Of a DNA stretch of 64,000 bases, positions 45,773 through 58,399 are shown piece by piece. The stretch is from Sequoia sempervirens (taxonomy: Eukaryota; Streptophyta; Pinopsida; Cupressales; Cupressaceae), in assembly GCA_007258455.2 (NCBI GenBank), contig VDFB02193867.1:531827071-531891070 (forward strand). Direction: 5' to 3'. Each line of letters begins with the position of its first letter. Positions within the stretch are counted from its first letter, which is position 1. Below the pieces are notes generated by a model. It did no database searches and was not told where the DNA came from. It saw nothing but the letters and a program-made list of their open reading frames with translations. A program made the position numbers and the translations under genes.

Positions 45773-48700
45773 TGTAATGCCCATAATTTTATGCTAGAAA
45801 AATCCAACAATTTTTTTTTTGAACCCATTAATTAAACTAATTAACACTCTAAGTGGTTATGGTGTAGGATATAACTATAATACACACTACACACCCTGGT
45901 GTGGTCACTTCTTAATATAACTTTATAAATAAATAAATTTGAGCTCTTCTTTAGTGATGGTATACTAGAGTCAATTTAGCTTGCTCAAACATGCACACAT
46001 GCACATTTATGAACTAGAGAAGGATAGGTTTTAAACTTATTAAATGATTTTTTTAATTTTTTTTAAACGACCATAATCTATGAATTAACATCTTTAAGCA
46101 ATGATCAATTATGTATACCATGTTCATATCGAAATATTGATGTTGATATAATAATATTCAGTAACAAAAAAAAATAAAAATTATTTAGCTTCAATTTAGT
46201 CTTTAATGACCTCCTTATTGTTGGGAATCAAAATAAAATTATCATTAGCTATTTGACACAAACTTTAATAATATTATAATTATGTTCAACAACCCAACAA
46301 CAATATTATTATTACATAATTCTTGTGTACACAATATTATTGTCATGTGCTTCAAACCCTATTCATAACAATATTGTTATTTAATAACCAATCATCCATC
46401 TCACATTTGTATTAGAAATGTTCTCACCTACTTCACCCCAATATTAACCTCGTTTATTTTTTTCTATTTATTTATATAATTAGATTTTATATCTTAATAA
46501 TATTTATTCTCCCATTTACCATAATAATGTTATAACTATTTAATCACGTCATCATGACTTTTATCCCAATATTATACTTCCCTATTCAATAAAATAATAA
46601 TTCACTAATTTTATTACTACTATTATTTTACTCATAACAAAATGTTTTATCACAACACTATGGATATAATTTTAATATCTCCTTGTTTTCAATAGTTTAA
46701 ATTGATATTACCTTCTATATTAATATTTATTTATTTTATCTTAATATCACCTTTTACTTCAATTCCTATTATTATGTTATAATACCAATGAACAATTAAT
46801 ATATTTATATTTTCACGTTACAATAATTTTATCCAACATTATCAATGATGCATTTAAATTATATTTGAACTTTACTATAATCTCTCTCTACTCAGTAAGT
46901 GAAATTTCATGATGTTAATTTTTTTTTTACTATTGTAAAACACATTTACTCTCAAAATTGATATTTTACCTTGCAGGTAATATTAGTATTGGTATTTTCT
47001 ATTATTTAATTTCAAGTTTATTACTATTAATATGAAATAAATTTTTTTTTTTTTTTTGGGTGTTTGATCCATCATTACATGTATGCTACCCTGTTGCAGA
47101 ATGACAAGTATATTTTATTTTATCAAGGATACTGGACCGAGTTTGTATGGAGTTTGCAGAGATCTCTGTTTATTTATTTATTTATTTATAATGTATATAT
47201 ACTTTATTATTTTATCCGATTAACTTTTTTTTGCTTAAAAAAAATTGACGAGATTTGAGGTGAGTGCCCCCAAATGCCATAGGGGCGGCTAAGCAACACC
47301 ACATGGGTTGTGCCCTTGCTGGGAGGGGGCGGCGCCTCCCTCCCCAGCCATGGCTAGGGTTTGGGAGGGTCCGTGCCCTACCCAACACCACTGTTTTTAT
47401 TTTATTTTATTTTATTTAAATTTATATGTAAATATATATTTTTCTCTTCAGATTATATAAATTTGTATATTTAAATAAAATATTTTCATTACATAGTAAT
47501 TATATTAGATAAGATGAATAGATGCAGATTCGTATTTTTTTTTTCCATACATTTAGATGCATTTCAAATTTTATTTAACGAGTATATTTGCAGATGATGG
47601 TTTAGATCCAATAACAGCGGGTTAAACATTTTACTGGCTTATTTGTTTATTTACCCATTATATATATATAACATAATCTAATTGTATTTTCACAAGTATG
47701 CTGGAAAAAAAAAGTCAAGGCATAAAGTATTAGTAACATCATTTTTAACATTAGACATTATAGCCTAGGAATTTATTTATTTATTTACATCACTTAACTG
47801 TAGGTATTATTTATTTTGAAGAATAGATATATTTTGGTTTGGTCAACAAAATAAAAAGAATACATCCCATTTTCTTCAAAGTTTTGAACTTATGTTCTCA
47901 TAACTCTATTTATATGCATATTTATGTATTTTGCTTTATTGAAAAGGAATAAATATATTTTCCTTCAAACTATCCTAGCATTACAAAAATATCATTTATT
48001 TAGCTTACATAATGTATGATACCAAATAATCATTGACTCCAATAATTTCTTTAAAAAAAAATCAAGACTAAGAGATGTAGGGAGAAACATGCTAATAAGT
48101 AAGAACTTACTTCACTACCTATTTTCTTTCTTTTCTTCAATTCAACAAAATAAAATTTCTTCAATATTACACACAATATTTAGGAGTACAACAAAAAAAC
48201 ACACAAGAATAAGGCTTGCTCTTTTTCATACTCCTTTATCCATTTCAACAAGATACTTTCATTTTACAATAATACTTCAAACTAAAATAAAATGAATAAT
48301 CATGCCAAAGAATGCAAGCTTGCTCTCCACCCTACCATAATGGCGTCATGGAGCCTCGTGGGCTCTAGCCATACCCCCGAGCAAGGAATTTTTTTTTAGC
48401 CCCACAATGATCAGTGGAGTCTTTTCTCATTTTTACAAAGGAATAAAACTAACATAGCACAACTTACATGCATCTACGTCCTCTACTTTATGTTTTCAAG
48501 CATGATCCATTCAATAGGTCAACTCCTTACTACCAAGAAACAAGGGCAAATGGAAAAGAAAGAAATTATCTTTTCTTTTAGGTGGAGGGACTGAAATCTT
48601 GTATCCATCTTTCATCTCCAAACCAAGCCATTTTCATCAATATCTTGCCAAAGAGATGGACTCCTCTCTTTTTCTCATTCTTTCTACCCTCTTCACTCAA

Positions 48701-49853
48701 GTCCTCCAAGAGGAGAAGTGGGCAATGCCCAAATCTTCCATCTTCTTGAGATATATTGGGATCCTCCAACCTACACTCTTTCCCACAAGTGCTCACACAT
48801 GTGTGAGTCTTGTGCCAATTCCAAGAACTTTTGGGGAGTAGAAGGTTGAGAGTGACAAGTCACTCTTCCCAAGCCCCAACACTTTTTGAATTTGTCACAT
48901 TCATGAATGTGGACTTTTGAGGGGTCTTTTCACACTCCAAGGACAAGTTCACATGTGTCAAAAAGGTTCCAAACCCATAGGTATAGGTCCTAGGGGTCTA
49001 TTCTTGTTCAAAAACCAAGGAAATTGATTCAGTAATCCCTTTTTAAAACCCACACAAAAATCCATACGAATTTTGATCTTAACCAAGGGTTCCAACCCCA
49101 ACCAAACTCACATCACATGTCCTACAATTGGGTTCTACTCAATCACCCAGCCAATAATAAAACCTCAAACCCTTCTAATTCAAATAGGGCTACACTTAGA
49201 ACTTCCCAAAGATGTATTTGATTTGATTCCAACATTTATCTATCCTCCTATTTGCATATTTGATTCCTGCACATTACCAAGGTCAGCATGATTAGATCAT
49301 ATATCTCTTCATATTATTAGCTAATCCAATTCACATAATTTTCACTCATGAACTATTTACTCATTAATACATCAAATGAACCTAATGATTCAATTTTCAT
49401 TATAATCAAAGGAAATACACACTTACTCCAATACAAGAATATAGTCAATGAAATAGTCACTCCATCATTTTGTTTACCACCTTAGTAATTCATTTTAAAC
49501 TCCTATAACATGAACGATGAACCATTTACCAGAATTTAATATGCCAAATAACCCATCACTTTCAAGTTATATCCAACAATTCACATGTGCATCTATCATA
49601 ATTAAATCAAGGTTAATGCCCATGAATCCTAAATTTTTTTTATCATTCATTTCATGATAATTATCATTTAACTATTTGTTCGATTGAAATAAAATGGGGG
49701 ATACGAAATGGGGTCTTACATTCACGATAGCATAAGCAAGAATATTATTAAATAATCACACTATTTGTCATCCATAATACATCTTACCATCTATTTAGGA
49801 TCACATAACACATATTAGGGCTTTACTAATCACATGCAAGGTGGGGCCTTACA
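45773..49853. mobile_element. Giant 4.1-kb TG...CA unit, probable solo LTR
   Basis: Starts TGTAATGCCC and ends GGTGGGGCCTTACA. The reverse complement of the end, TGTAAGGCCCCACC, closely matches the start of the first giant unit (TGTAACGCCCCACC), so the two may be related families in opposite orientation. Host duplication cttcc is on both sides. A second LTR-like end, ATGGGGTCTTACA, occurs 134 bp inside the right border at about 49719. No credible ORF; very AT-rich left half with a GC-rich islet at 47260-47390. Best read as a solo LTR of a long-LTR family. Confidence 0.7.
47255..47390. other. GC-rich islet
   Basis: About 130 bp with GGGAGGGGGCGGCGCCTCCC and CAAGGTTTGGG-like words in otherwise very AT-rich DNA. 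No tRNA fold, ORF or paired repeat identified; perhaps a small insertion. Confidence 0.3.
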
Positions 49854-49858
49854 CTTCC
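49854..49858. repeat. TSD cttcc, right
   Basis: Matches 45768-45772. Confidence 0.75.
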
Positions 49859-52065
49859 GTATGCTTTTATGTGTTTTGTAGGTTTTCTGTATGATTCAAC
49901 ACAATCCCCAAGACAAAGTGACACATCCGCTAGTTATTTCACCGCAACTGCCAACAACATGAGCCACATCTACTGTACCACACCGCATCTGCCATCCCAT
50001 AAGCCATAATTGAAATTTTTGCAATGCATCTGCTCTGCACCGTGCACCACATCTATCATACTGCAACGTAACTGTCTGGTTTAGTTTTTGTTTAAATTTT
50101 TGCAAATAATTTTCAGTTTTCTACATTTTTGAATTAATAGGTTAGGATTTTTTGTTTACTAATAATTTGTTCACAACGTGTGGCAAGAGAAATTTAATGT
50201 TTGTTTTGTAGGTTCATTTGGCCAAGAATAAGCTACAACTCTCATTGGTTGAAGGCTGAAATTGAAACTACCAATGAAATCTGATCCAGGATGTTTGTCA
50301 AAGATTAATTTTGAAATTAATTGTCTGATTAGCTTAGATCATATTTCGTTTGGTCCTTAAAATTTACTACTATTTTTTGTGCTTGGTGCCTCTATACATT
50401 CTGTTAAATCCCCGATTTAATAATAAAAGTATCCTCTCCCCTTGCACACTTGTGCGATCCTGGGTGTAAGAGAAATTGTTATTAACTCTAGATCTGGGTA
50501 TGTCTTGGTGGGAAAAATTACTCACCCCAAAGTGACTCAAACCAGCAATGAGCTAAATCCAAGCTACTCCTGATCGATATATAAATTTGAATGCTAATGG
50601 AAAACCTAGCATTACAGGTGCATACTTGTTATACATACAAGTTAATCTTGCCTCACGTATAGCCACCTGAATGGGTGACCTTATTAAAAGCCATTTGTTT
50701 TTAGATTACCAAAATCCCTCTATTTACTGGTACATTAGGTCAGACCTCTGAAGTCATCCCGTATACTTGTGGTTCTTAGTAGAGATGAAGAGTTTGTCAT
50801 GGGAGATTCATAAGAACTTGAAGCTTGGCTAACCCAGAGAAGTGAGTGTCGTGGAGGGGAGCCAGTGTGGTCAAGCTTCTAATCATCTACTTTGAATAAG
50901 CGCAACTGGAGAAATCCAAGTGGGAACTTAGCAAATATTGTCCTGGCCAACCATAGGATTGTACTTGTCTATTTGAATTTGAACGTTGTCACATCAAAAC
51001 CAAACCAAAACAAAGTGTTTTCTGACTGTCTTATGTTTTTCCAAAAATTGATCAAAATCAGACTGAAACAAACCTGTGAACTTTTCCAAAATTATAGAAA
51101 AATTAGATCCTATTTACAATAAACTGCATCTGTTATTGAGAATCGCATCTGCTATTATGAACTCCATTTGTTGTTATAAACTACATCCATTGTTATGAAC
51201 CACATCTTCTATTATTAACCACACCTATTACTGAGAACCGCACCTGCTACTATGAACTGCATTTGATACTGTAAACCGTAATTGACTGTCAAACGACGCA
51301 TTTGTTAAATCTAAACCACAATTTCCTGACAATCAGAAAAAAAAATTCTAGTGTCACAATGTGAAGTGAAACTGTCAAACTCTATCTTTGATTATCCTTT
51401 CATAGTGATCTTTGAACATAAACCAAAAATATTTGTTCACACTTTTCATTATTGCACCTTTTAGTGTCATTTAGCCATAGCGATAGACATACTAGTTGCA
51501 AACCCTAGTTACATTTTAGAGTCCTCATTATCTTCAGATTAATCATACTTTTTAGGACAGTCACCTTTGCATATTTTAAAATAGGCCAACTTTCCATGCT
51601 TTGGATAAACCTTTCCTTCAACAAAAATTGTCATAGAACCAAGTCACTTGTCACACCAACTTTATCTTTTGTCATTTTGGTGAGTCTTTTCTAGCTTATC
51701 AATCTAGTTTGGAAACTCACTTTGTCTCTTACAAAAGGTCTTTTGAAAAACTAAATTGAAGCCTTGGCTAAACTTTTCATGGTTGGTAACCTCTTCTCAA
51801 ATCTCCCAAAGTTGATTACCTTTAAAAGCTTTCCTGTACACTTTATCATACTTAGACATAGTCATTGTAAAACACCATCATTTTAGACATTCCTTATTTT
51901 CCAAAAAATACCAAAAAAATATTTGCATTAGAATTTGTTCCTTATATCCAAAAAATCCTAAAACATAGACTAAAATTATATCATTCTTAGACATAGTTCT
52001 GCATCATCCGCACTTTTAGCATATCTTACATGGTCAAAACAAGGTAAAAAAGGAAACAAAGAGAA
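49859..52065 (+). other. Untranslated leader of Gypsy C
   Basis: No domain seen. It contains degenerate CGCATCTG-type motifs at 49920-50070, the phrase TATCCTCTCCCCTTGCAC at about 50428 shared with the other gypsy leader (15069), and the 19-bp array at 51122. It ends in an A-rich stretch just before ATG 52066. Confidence 0.6.
51122..51292 (+). repeat. 19-bp minisatellite, nine in-phase units
   Basis: Units start at 51122, 51141, 51160, 51179, 51198, 51217, 51236, 51255 and 51274, each exactly 19 bp, approximate consensus AACYGCATCTGYTATTATG. Nearly every unit keeps CAT or CAC at positions 6-8 and TAT near the end. No indels between units despite many substitutions. Lies in the leader about 770 bp before gag. 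Confidence 0.85.
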
Positions 52066-53965
52066 ATGGCTGATCCACAAGAATTTATCAATCCATTTTC
52101 AAACCCCTCATTAGGGACATCAAGACCTCACAAAACCTTATTGGAAAAAATTGTCACTAGAGACCAACAAGGACGCGTTATAGTTGAAGACTTAGACGCT
52201 GCTGCCCAAGATCCAAAATTTGCCTCTTTTGTAGATGAATACTTGGCACAAGATTCTCAACAACATCACACAAAATTGTTAGTAGAAAGTGCCACATTAC
52301 CTCTTGGATTTGAAATTCACACATTGTAAACTACATCTACCCAAGGGAAAAACACGATGACATCTAGTGCCTCTATCCCTCAAGTAACTACAGCTATACC
52401 ATTTGGAGTACCTACACAGAGTGCCACAACAGTACACACATCACCATTTGGTACATTGAGCATGACACAAGGCCTTAATTTTACCATAGGGGCATCATCA
52501 TCAAATCCCTTTGGCACCAATACTAGAAGCAAAAGGCCTAAAGTCAACATAAAAACAACAACTGTTATACCAAAAATCAACGCCACTAGTGCCATTCCAC
52601 AAATAGGGGTTTCACAAATGGGACACATACCTCTCATACAATTTGGGAACCAACCTGATCCTTCACAAAATGTTCACGTTCCCAATCAATCAACATCAAA
52701 CCAAAACTTATTCTCTCACATTCCAAACCAAAATCCACCCTTCATTCCTACACTGAACCAAAATCTGTCACATAACATTGGGTTTCAAAACACTTACATA
52801 AGACCCCAACAAGACAACCAACACGTCATTGACACAAGTGGATGTTATGCAAACACAAATGCAAGCCCTTCAACAAAAAATGGAAATCATGGCGATGTCT
52901 AGCAAAAAGTCTTTTTTAGAAAAAGACTTATGCCCATTTCCCTTTGACAAAGCTTTATACATGACACCCTTCCCACATGGATATGTTATACTAAACTTTC
53001 CTAAGTATAATGGGAAGCATAATCCTATTGAACATATAAGGGAATTTTCCATGATGTGCATAGACGTTGCATATGATCCCACATATCTCATGAGAATTTT
53101 TCCACGAAGCCTTGTTGGAATAGCACTTGAATGGTTTTCTCAACTTCCATATGGCATAAGGTCATGGGGTGAACTTATTGAAAAAATTATTGAACATTTC
53201 ACCTTTAACATCGACAACGAAATCACAATAGCATCCTTATGTCACACCACACAGGATGAAGGAGAGAATTTTATCACCTTCTTCCAGAGATGGAGGATTC
53301 TAGCTAGTCGATGCCCTGTTGAAATACCTAAAAAGAAAAAGGTCACCATATTCCTAGAAAATCTTAATTCAAAATTGAGAAGTGACCTAAGAGTACATTG
53401 TTGCACTTCTTTTGTGGAACTAGTAGAAAGGGGTATCATATGTGAAAATGCTCTCATTGAAAAAGGTGAAATGAATATGTCAAATAGAAATCCAATTGTT
53501 CAAAGCACCGCTAATGATAGGAAAATTTTTTGGTCCATAAACAAGAACGTAACCAATGATGGAATTGTCAATGCTAAATCCCTACATGCAAGACCATTCA
53601 TTACATTTAGAGGACACAACCTCTCTAATGACACACCCAAAAATTCCAAACAAATTTCCAATCTTGTCCAAAACACGCAACAACCATGACTGCAAAGGAG
53701 GTTTCCAAAATGTGAATTCACTCCCCTAGGAGAAACAATTGAATCAGTCTTCAAAGAACTGATAAAGCACAAAATCATACAACTTCCTGAGCCAAAACAA
53801 TATGATCCTAGAAAATTTAAACCCTCTTGGTGGGATACCAATGCTTTTTGTGATTTCCATCGAACTAAGGGACACTGTTGACCACAATGTCGATAGTTGA
53901 AGAACATTATACAGGATCTCGTGGAAAACAAAACTATTGAAGTTAATGGAAAAAAGTAGACATCC
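52066..53965 (+). pseudogene. Gypsy C gag
   Basis: ATG 52066 (MADPQEFINPFSNPSLG). The frame is open but for a TAA at 52327 until 52900, then continues after a shift near 52850 to 53689. The N-terminal third is Asn/Gln/Thr/Pro-rich. The retrotransposon Gag core lies about 53000-53450: FPKYNGKHNPIEHIREF, ALEWFSQLPYGIRSWGELIEKI and ENFITFFQRWRILASRCP, matching the YxG..DP..H...F and W....L..... pattern of the family. Beyond a stop, CDFHRTKGHC*PQCR*LKNIIQDLVE (53855-53935, with stops) is the knuckle-like CX2HX4H region usual in Tat Gag. Lost by three or more stops and one shift. Confidence 0.85.
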
Positions 53966-54291
53966 TCAAACAATGATCACAAGGTCTTTAATGATCCATT
54001 ACATGACCATGGAAAAGGAAAAGCCTCCAGTTCATGAAAGAAGAGCGATAATTCGGCCAACCATTGTAATGTCAAGTATAATTATAACCATAGCCCAATC
54101 ATAAATCACATTTGAGCTGTCGATGGTCATACCAACACTATTACCAAAAAGAAAAATCTTGAATGTGTTGTCAACACTCGCTAAACCAAGATAACCATTC
54201 AAGGCCCTCTATCACAACAACAACCATAGTCCTCCAAGCCTCAGTATAATTTACTTGACCAGTTGGGGAAGACCCCAACAAAAATTCTATC

Positions 54292-55050
54292 TTGGAAATG
54301 TTGAGTATATCACCCGATCATCGAGCTGTTTTAGACAAACCTTTGCAAAGCATGACCATCCCCACCAACCTCGATGTCAATAATTTTCAAGGAATGGTAG
54401 GATATCTAACCAACTCTGATCATGCTACCTTCTCTAAACAAGATTACTCAACTAAGAAGACAAACCACAATGACCCATTGCACCTCAAAGTTCTTGTTCA
54501 TAAAATAAAAGTTAGACGAGTCTTGGTAGACATAGGAGCAGGGTTGAATCTTTGCACCTTGAAACTGGTTAAGGCATTAGGCTTCTCAGAGGTGTGTGTG
54601 GAAACTACTAAGAGTATTGTCATTAAGGAATATGATGATGAATAATGATCATCTAAAGGAGTTGTAATGCTCCCCCATCAGAATTGGTCCTGCGGTTATG
54701 GATACCAATTTCCAAGTCTTGGATCTCATCCTCCCATATAACCTTTTACTCGAAAAACCATGGATACATGCTATGAAGGTCATCCCTTCCACTTACCATT
54801 AATGCCTTAAACTCCCATACAATGGCACTGAGATCACGATAGATGATCCCGATCCTTTCCAATATTGCACTAACCTATGCGAAATACCACAACGACAGGT
54901 GCCTACTAATCAGGAGGCTTCATCATCCAACTCATCCCAATATATTGACCCATCCACTTTCCAAAACATCTACTTCCCAACCACCACCTTCTACTCCTAA
55001 GGTCAAGATCCAAGATAAGGGTTGTGGAGAGTATCATATGAAAGCATCTT
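54292..55050 (+). pseudogene. Gypsy C retropepsin-like protease
   Basis: Frame 54292-54645 contains HLKVLVHKIKVRRVLVDIGA then GLNLCTLKLVKALGF. The catalytic D-T/S-G box reads DIG, an altered residue. After a shift, NFQVLDLILPYNLLLEKPWI and VIPSTYH.CLKLPYNGTEITI follow; ending in a LGRPWIH...S..H....... F...G motif, the usual C-terminal part of Tat proteases. Multiple stops. Confidence 0.75.
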
Positions 55051-55089
55051 ATTGTGTCAGCTAGTTGGTTCCTCCCAAATCATATGGTC

Positions 55090-56350
55090 TACCAATGATA
55101 GATAGGAGATAATCCATTGTCACCATACACGTCCCTCCCACAACGATTTTCAAAAAATGGGGGGAACTAAGTAGAGAAGCTATAAATAAAAAAGATGTGA
55201 CCTCTTGGTTATACAAAAAAGACAATGAAGAACCTCCTCTGCTTGCTCAAATACCTACAAATCGATATGGAAAAGGTTTCATCATAATGGAAAGCAAAGG
55301 GTATGAAAGATGTAGTGGTTTGGGACTACATTAGAATGGGAGAGTTGAACCCATCATTGTCTCCAAGCCACCAAAAGGCCTAGGGTTGGGATTTCAACCA
55401 CTTAAGATTGGCATTTCTAGTACCACATCACCTTTACAACAGGAAGTCAATGCTTATGAAGATATTGAGACATCCAATGAGCCATCTGACCAATGCTACT
55501 ACAATTCCCTTGAATCTAATGAATATGAGTGGGATTCCCTCTCCTCCACCACTTTCATGGAACTCGATAAACTATTTGGGGAACTTGACCAAATGCTTAA
55601 TTCCTCACAAAATCTACCTAATTCGCATCCTCAAACATCTTTGAAAAAAGAAGAATGGATTAAATGTTACTTTTAGGAATCCATTGATCCTGCCTCTTGG
55701 GAACCCAATGAACCCACTTCTGATAACCAAACCTTTACAATGGGTCCATCTCAAAATCTACCTATTCCCAATAAAAATAATAAGGAGGACTTGATAAGAA
55801 ACTTTTGTGACCATGTCAATAGGTCTATCCTCACCCTATCAGCCTCTACCTTTGATAATTCCAATGATGTCATGCCCCAAGTACATCCCCAACTTATCAT
55901 ATGAGATCAACAAGACATCCTCTTTTTAGATACCTTTGAAAATGACGAAGCAATAGTTGAGTTCATGGGATTGTGAGAAGGAATACCTAGTAGTGACCAT
56001 AAGGCTGGATTTACCATAGACTTGGATAACATAGCTTATTTTGGGGATTATTTTCACCTCTCTAGTTGCAAAAGAAGAAACAATAGGAAAAACAATGAAA
56101 AAAATAAAAAGGATGAGTCCCTAGGAGAAAACTGAAAGGTTCCTTTGGACGATGAAAAGGTCAAAGTAAGGACACATCCAAGGGCGAAAACCTCTCTGAG
56201 GCACCCAAGGATGGAGGGTTGAGCATTCTCCCCATTGCTCAAGATAAGTCACTAATGTTGGTTGAGGAATCTATGGAGATCAATATAGGGACTAAAGATA
56301 ATCCTCAGGTAATCTATTTTGCAACATCTTTGACAAAAATAGAGCAACCT
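55090..56350 (+). pseudogene. Gypsy C linker with G-patch
   Basis: Around 55270-55400 one frame reads MESKGYERCSGLGLH, stop, NGRVEPIIVSKPPKGLGLGF. The Gly spacing, the NG..EPI core and the closing GLGF match the G-patch-like segments at 3144-3040 and 8266-8370. An acidic, Ser/Asn/Pro-rich linker follows (ESNEYEWDSLSS, FGELDQMLNSSQ), then a Lys-rich part near 56070 and the start of RT. The linker has several stops. Confidence 0.65.
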
Positions 56351-56364
56351 GAATTTTGTAAATT

Positions 56365-57235
56365 TTGACAGAAAGACATATCAACTTTGCATGGTCATAT
56401 GCTGATATGCCTGGACTAGATCCTTACTTGGTATTACATCATTTTCCATTACAACCAGGTGCTAAACCTGTGAAGCAAAAATTAAGAAAAATGCACCTGC
56501 AAATTGCTTTATTAGTCAAAGTTGAACTAAAGAAATTGTTGGATGTCGGCTTTATTAGATCAATTGACTGTGTAGAATGGATTTCCAATCTCGTACTAGT
56601 AACAAAACCAACAGGGGGCATCCAAATCTGTATAGGATTCCAAGATATAAACAAAGCATGTCCTAAAGATGACTTTCCTCTGCCAAATATTGACATGATT
56701 GTGGACCTAACAACATGATATGGAATGTTATCCCTCATGGATGGTTTCTAAGGATATAATCAAATTAGAAATGCAGCTGAAGACCAACACAAGACGAATT
56801 TCACTTGTCTATGGGGAACTTATTGTTGGAACGCCATGCCCTTTGGACTTAAATTTTTTAGAGAAACATGTCAATGTGCCATGACAATCATTTTCCATGA
56901 TCTCATACACGCTCTCATGGAAGACTATGTGGATGATCTGATAGCTAAATCATTGACAAGGGTTGATCACTTACGTGTCCTAGATAAGTTTTTTCAAAGA
57001 ATAGAAGAATAAAAAGTGAGGCTAAATTCAAAAAAACGTATATTTGGTGTGCAATCAGGAAAACTTCTAGGATACATCATTTCTAGACGAGGCATTGAAG
57101 TGGACCCAACAAAAGTGAAAGCTATAATGGACATGCCTCCACCAGCCAATATAAGTCAACTACGGACACTACAAGGTGAATGTAGTCTATCAGACAATTC
57201 ATAGTGTAGTTAGTAGACAAGATACATCCCTTCCA
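56365..57235 (+). pseudogene. Gypsy C reverse transcriptase
   Basis: FAWSYADMPGLDPYLVLHHF opens the domain, as in Tat and Athila elements. Then KQKLRKMH, GFIRSIDCVEWISNLVLVTKP, GGIQICIGFQDINKACPKDDFPLP and SLMDGF.GYNQI (first catalytic Asp), PFGLKFF, and EDYVDDLIAKS with the YVDD box at about 56923-56934, then GKLLGYIISRRGIEVDPTKVKAI. Stops at the codons before YGML (TGA, Trp expected), after DGF (TAA) and after RIEE. Confidence 0.9.
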
Positions 57236-57419
57236 ACATCTACTTAGAAAAGGGGTATTGTTTGTATGGACAGGTAAATTCCAAGAAAATTTTCAATAGA
57301 TCAAGGATTACCTACTTACACCACTAGTGTTAATGTCACCAAATGATGGATGAACTTTGATACTCTACATTTCAGCAACCACATCAGTGCTTGGAGCCTT
57401 ACTTGCATAGAATGATAGT

Positions 57420-57712
57420 GCAGGCTATGAAAGGGTAGTGTATTATATCAACCACACTTTGGTAGGTTATGAGCTAAATTATGGTACCATAGAATGTGCT
57501 TGTCTTGTAGTAGTTTTCGCTACTCAAAAAATTAGGCACTACATGTTAAACCACAAAACAATGTTGGCTACAAAGATAGATCCTTTGAAGTATCTCCTTA
57601 GTAAAGCAGAATTAATAGGACAACTGGCTAAATGGGTAATGGTACTTAGTGAATACGATATCCAATATGTAGAAATAAAAGCTATAAAAGGACAAGTTAT
57701 TGCTGACTAGCT
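57420..57712 (+). pseudogene. Gypsy C RNase H (first)
   Basis: VYYINHTLVGYELNYGTIEC, then LVVVFATQKIRHYMLNHKT and LKYLLSKAELIGQLAKWVMV, LSEYDIQYVEIKAIKGQVIAD. This is the ordinary gypsy RNase H with the Glu of the Y.T.E box. The preceding part with the first Asp is degraded; a TAG ends the frame right after IAD, where Trp-free linker begins. Confidence 0.85.
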
Positions 57713-57788
57713 GGAAGATGCAGCGATTAAAGCAAAACATCCTCTAGTTTCATATTTACCTGATGAATTCATCTTCACCCTTGACACA

Positions 57789-58120
57789 TGAATGACATGG
57801 AAGTTATACTTTGATGGGTCCCACACAAATCATGGTTTAGGGTCTGGCATACTGTTTATCACACCATAGGTGATGCTATTCCTAAGTCATTCAAAATTTC
57901 TTTTCCATGCACAAATAATATAGAAAAATATGAGGCTCTTTTAACATGACTATGAATGGAAATCAAGCATCTACAAGTTTTTGGAGATTCTCAACTGGTA
58001 GTCCGACAAGTTAATGGTGACTATGAAACTAAAGATGAAAAGCTCACCCCATACAAGCGGATGGCAGATAGTTTCAAAAAATATTTTGACAACATCATCT
58101 TTCATCAAATACCCCACATT
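57789..58120 (+). pseudogene. Gypsy C second RNase H (Tat-type)
   Basis: MTWKLYFDGSHTNHGLGSGI (first Asp), LFITP, then after a two-base shift GDAIPKSFKISFPCTNNIEKYEALL (Glu), two stops, MEIKHLQVFGDSQLVVRQVN (second Asp) and GDYETKDEKLTPYKRMAD. These are the landmarks of the additional RNase H that Tat-clade gypsy elements carry between their own RNase H and the integrase. All three acidic catalytic positions are still visible. Confidence 0.88.
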
Positions 58121-58399
58121 CTAAACATGGTATCATATGTCATGGAAACCATTGGTTCACTCTTGGACATAGCTAGCAACATGCCTAAATTTGAGTTTTT
58201 GGTAGAACAACTTTTGGTCCTTGCCTTTGATGTCCCAAATTCAGAGATTGTGTGTGAACTTGTTGGTCCCAATTCCTCATGGTATAAAGACATATATGAC
58301 TACCTCCATGCCCAAATCCTACCCCTTGACCTCTCGAACAACCAATGTCAGACATTTATCTATAAGTCTTCCAAGTATACCATCATCGAAGATACCCTT

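Noticed and set aside
49896..50105. Cys-rich minus-strand frame
   Set aside because: Arises from degenerate CGCATCTG-type leader repeats; no second copy or domain order.
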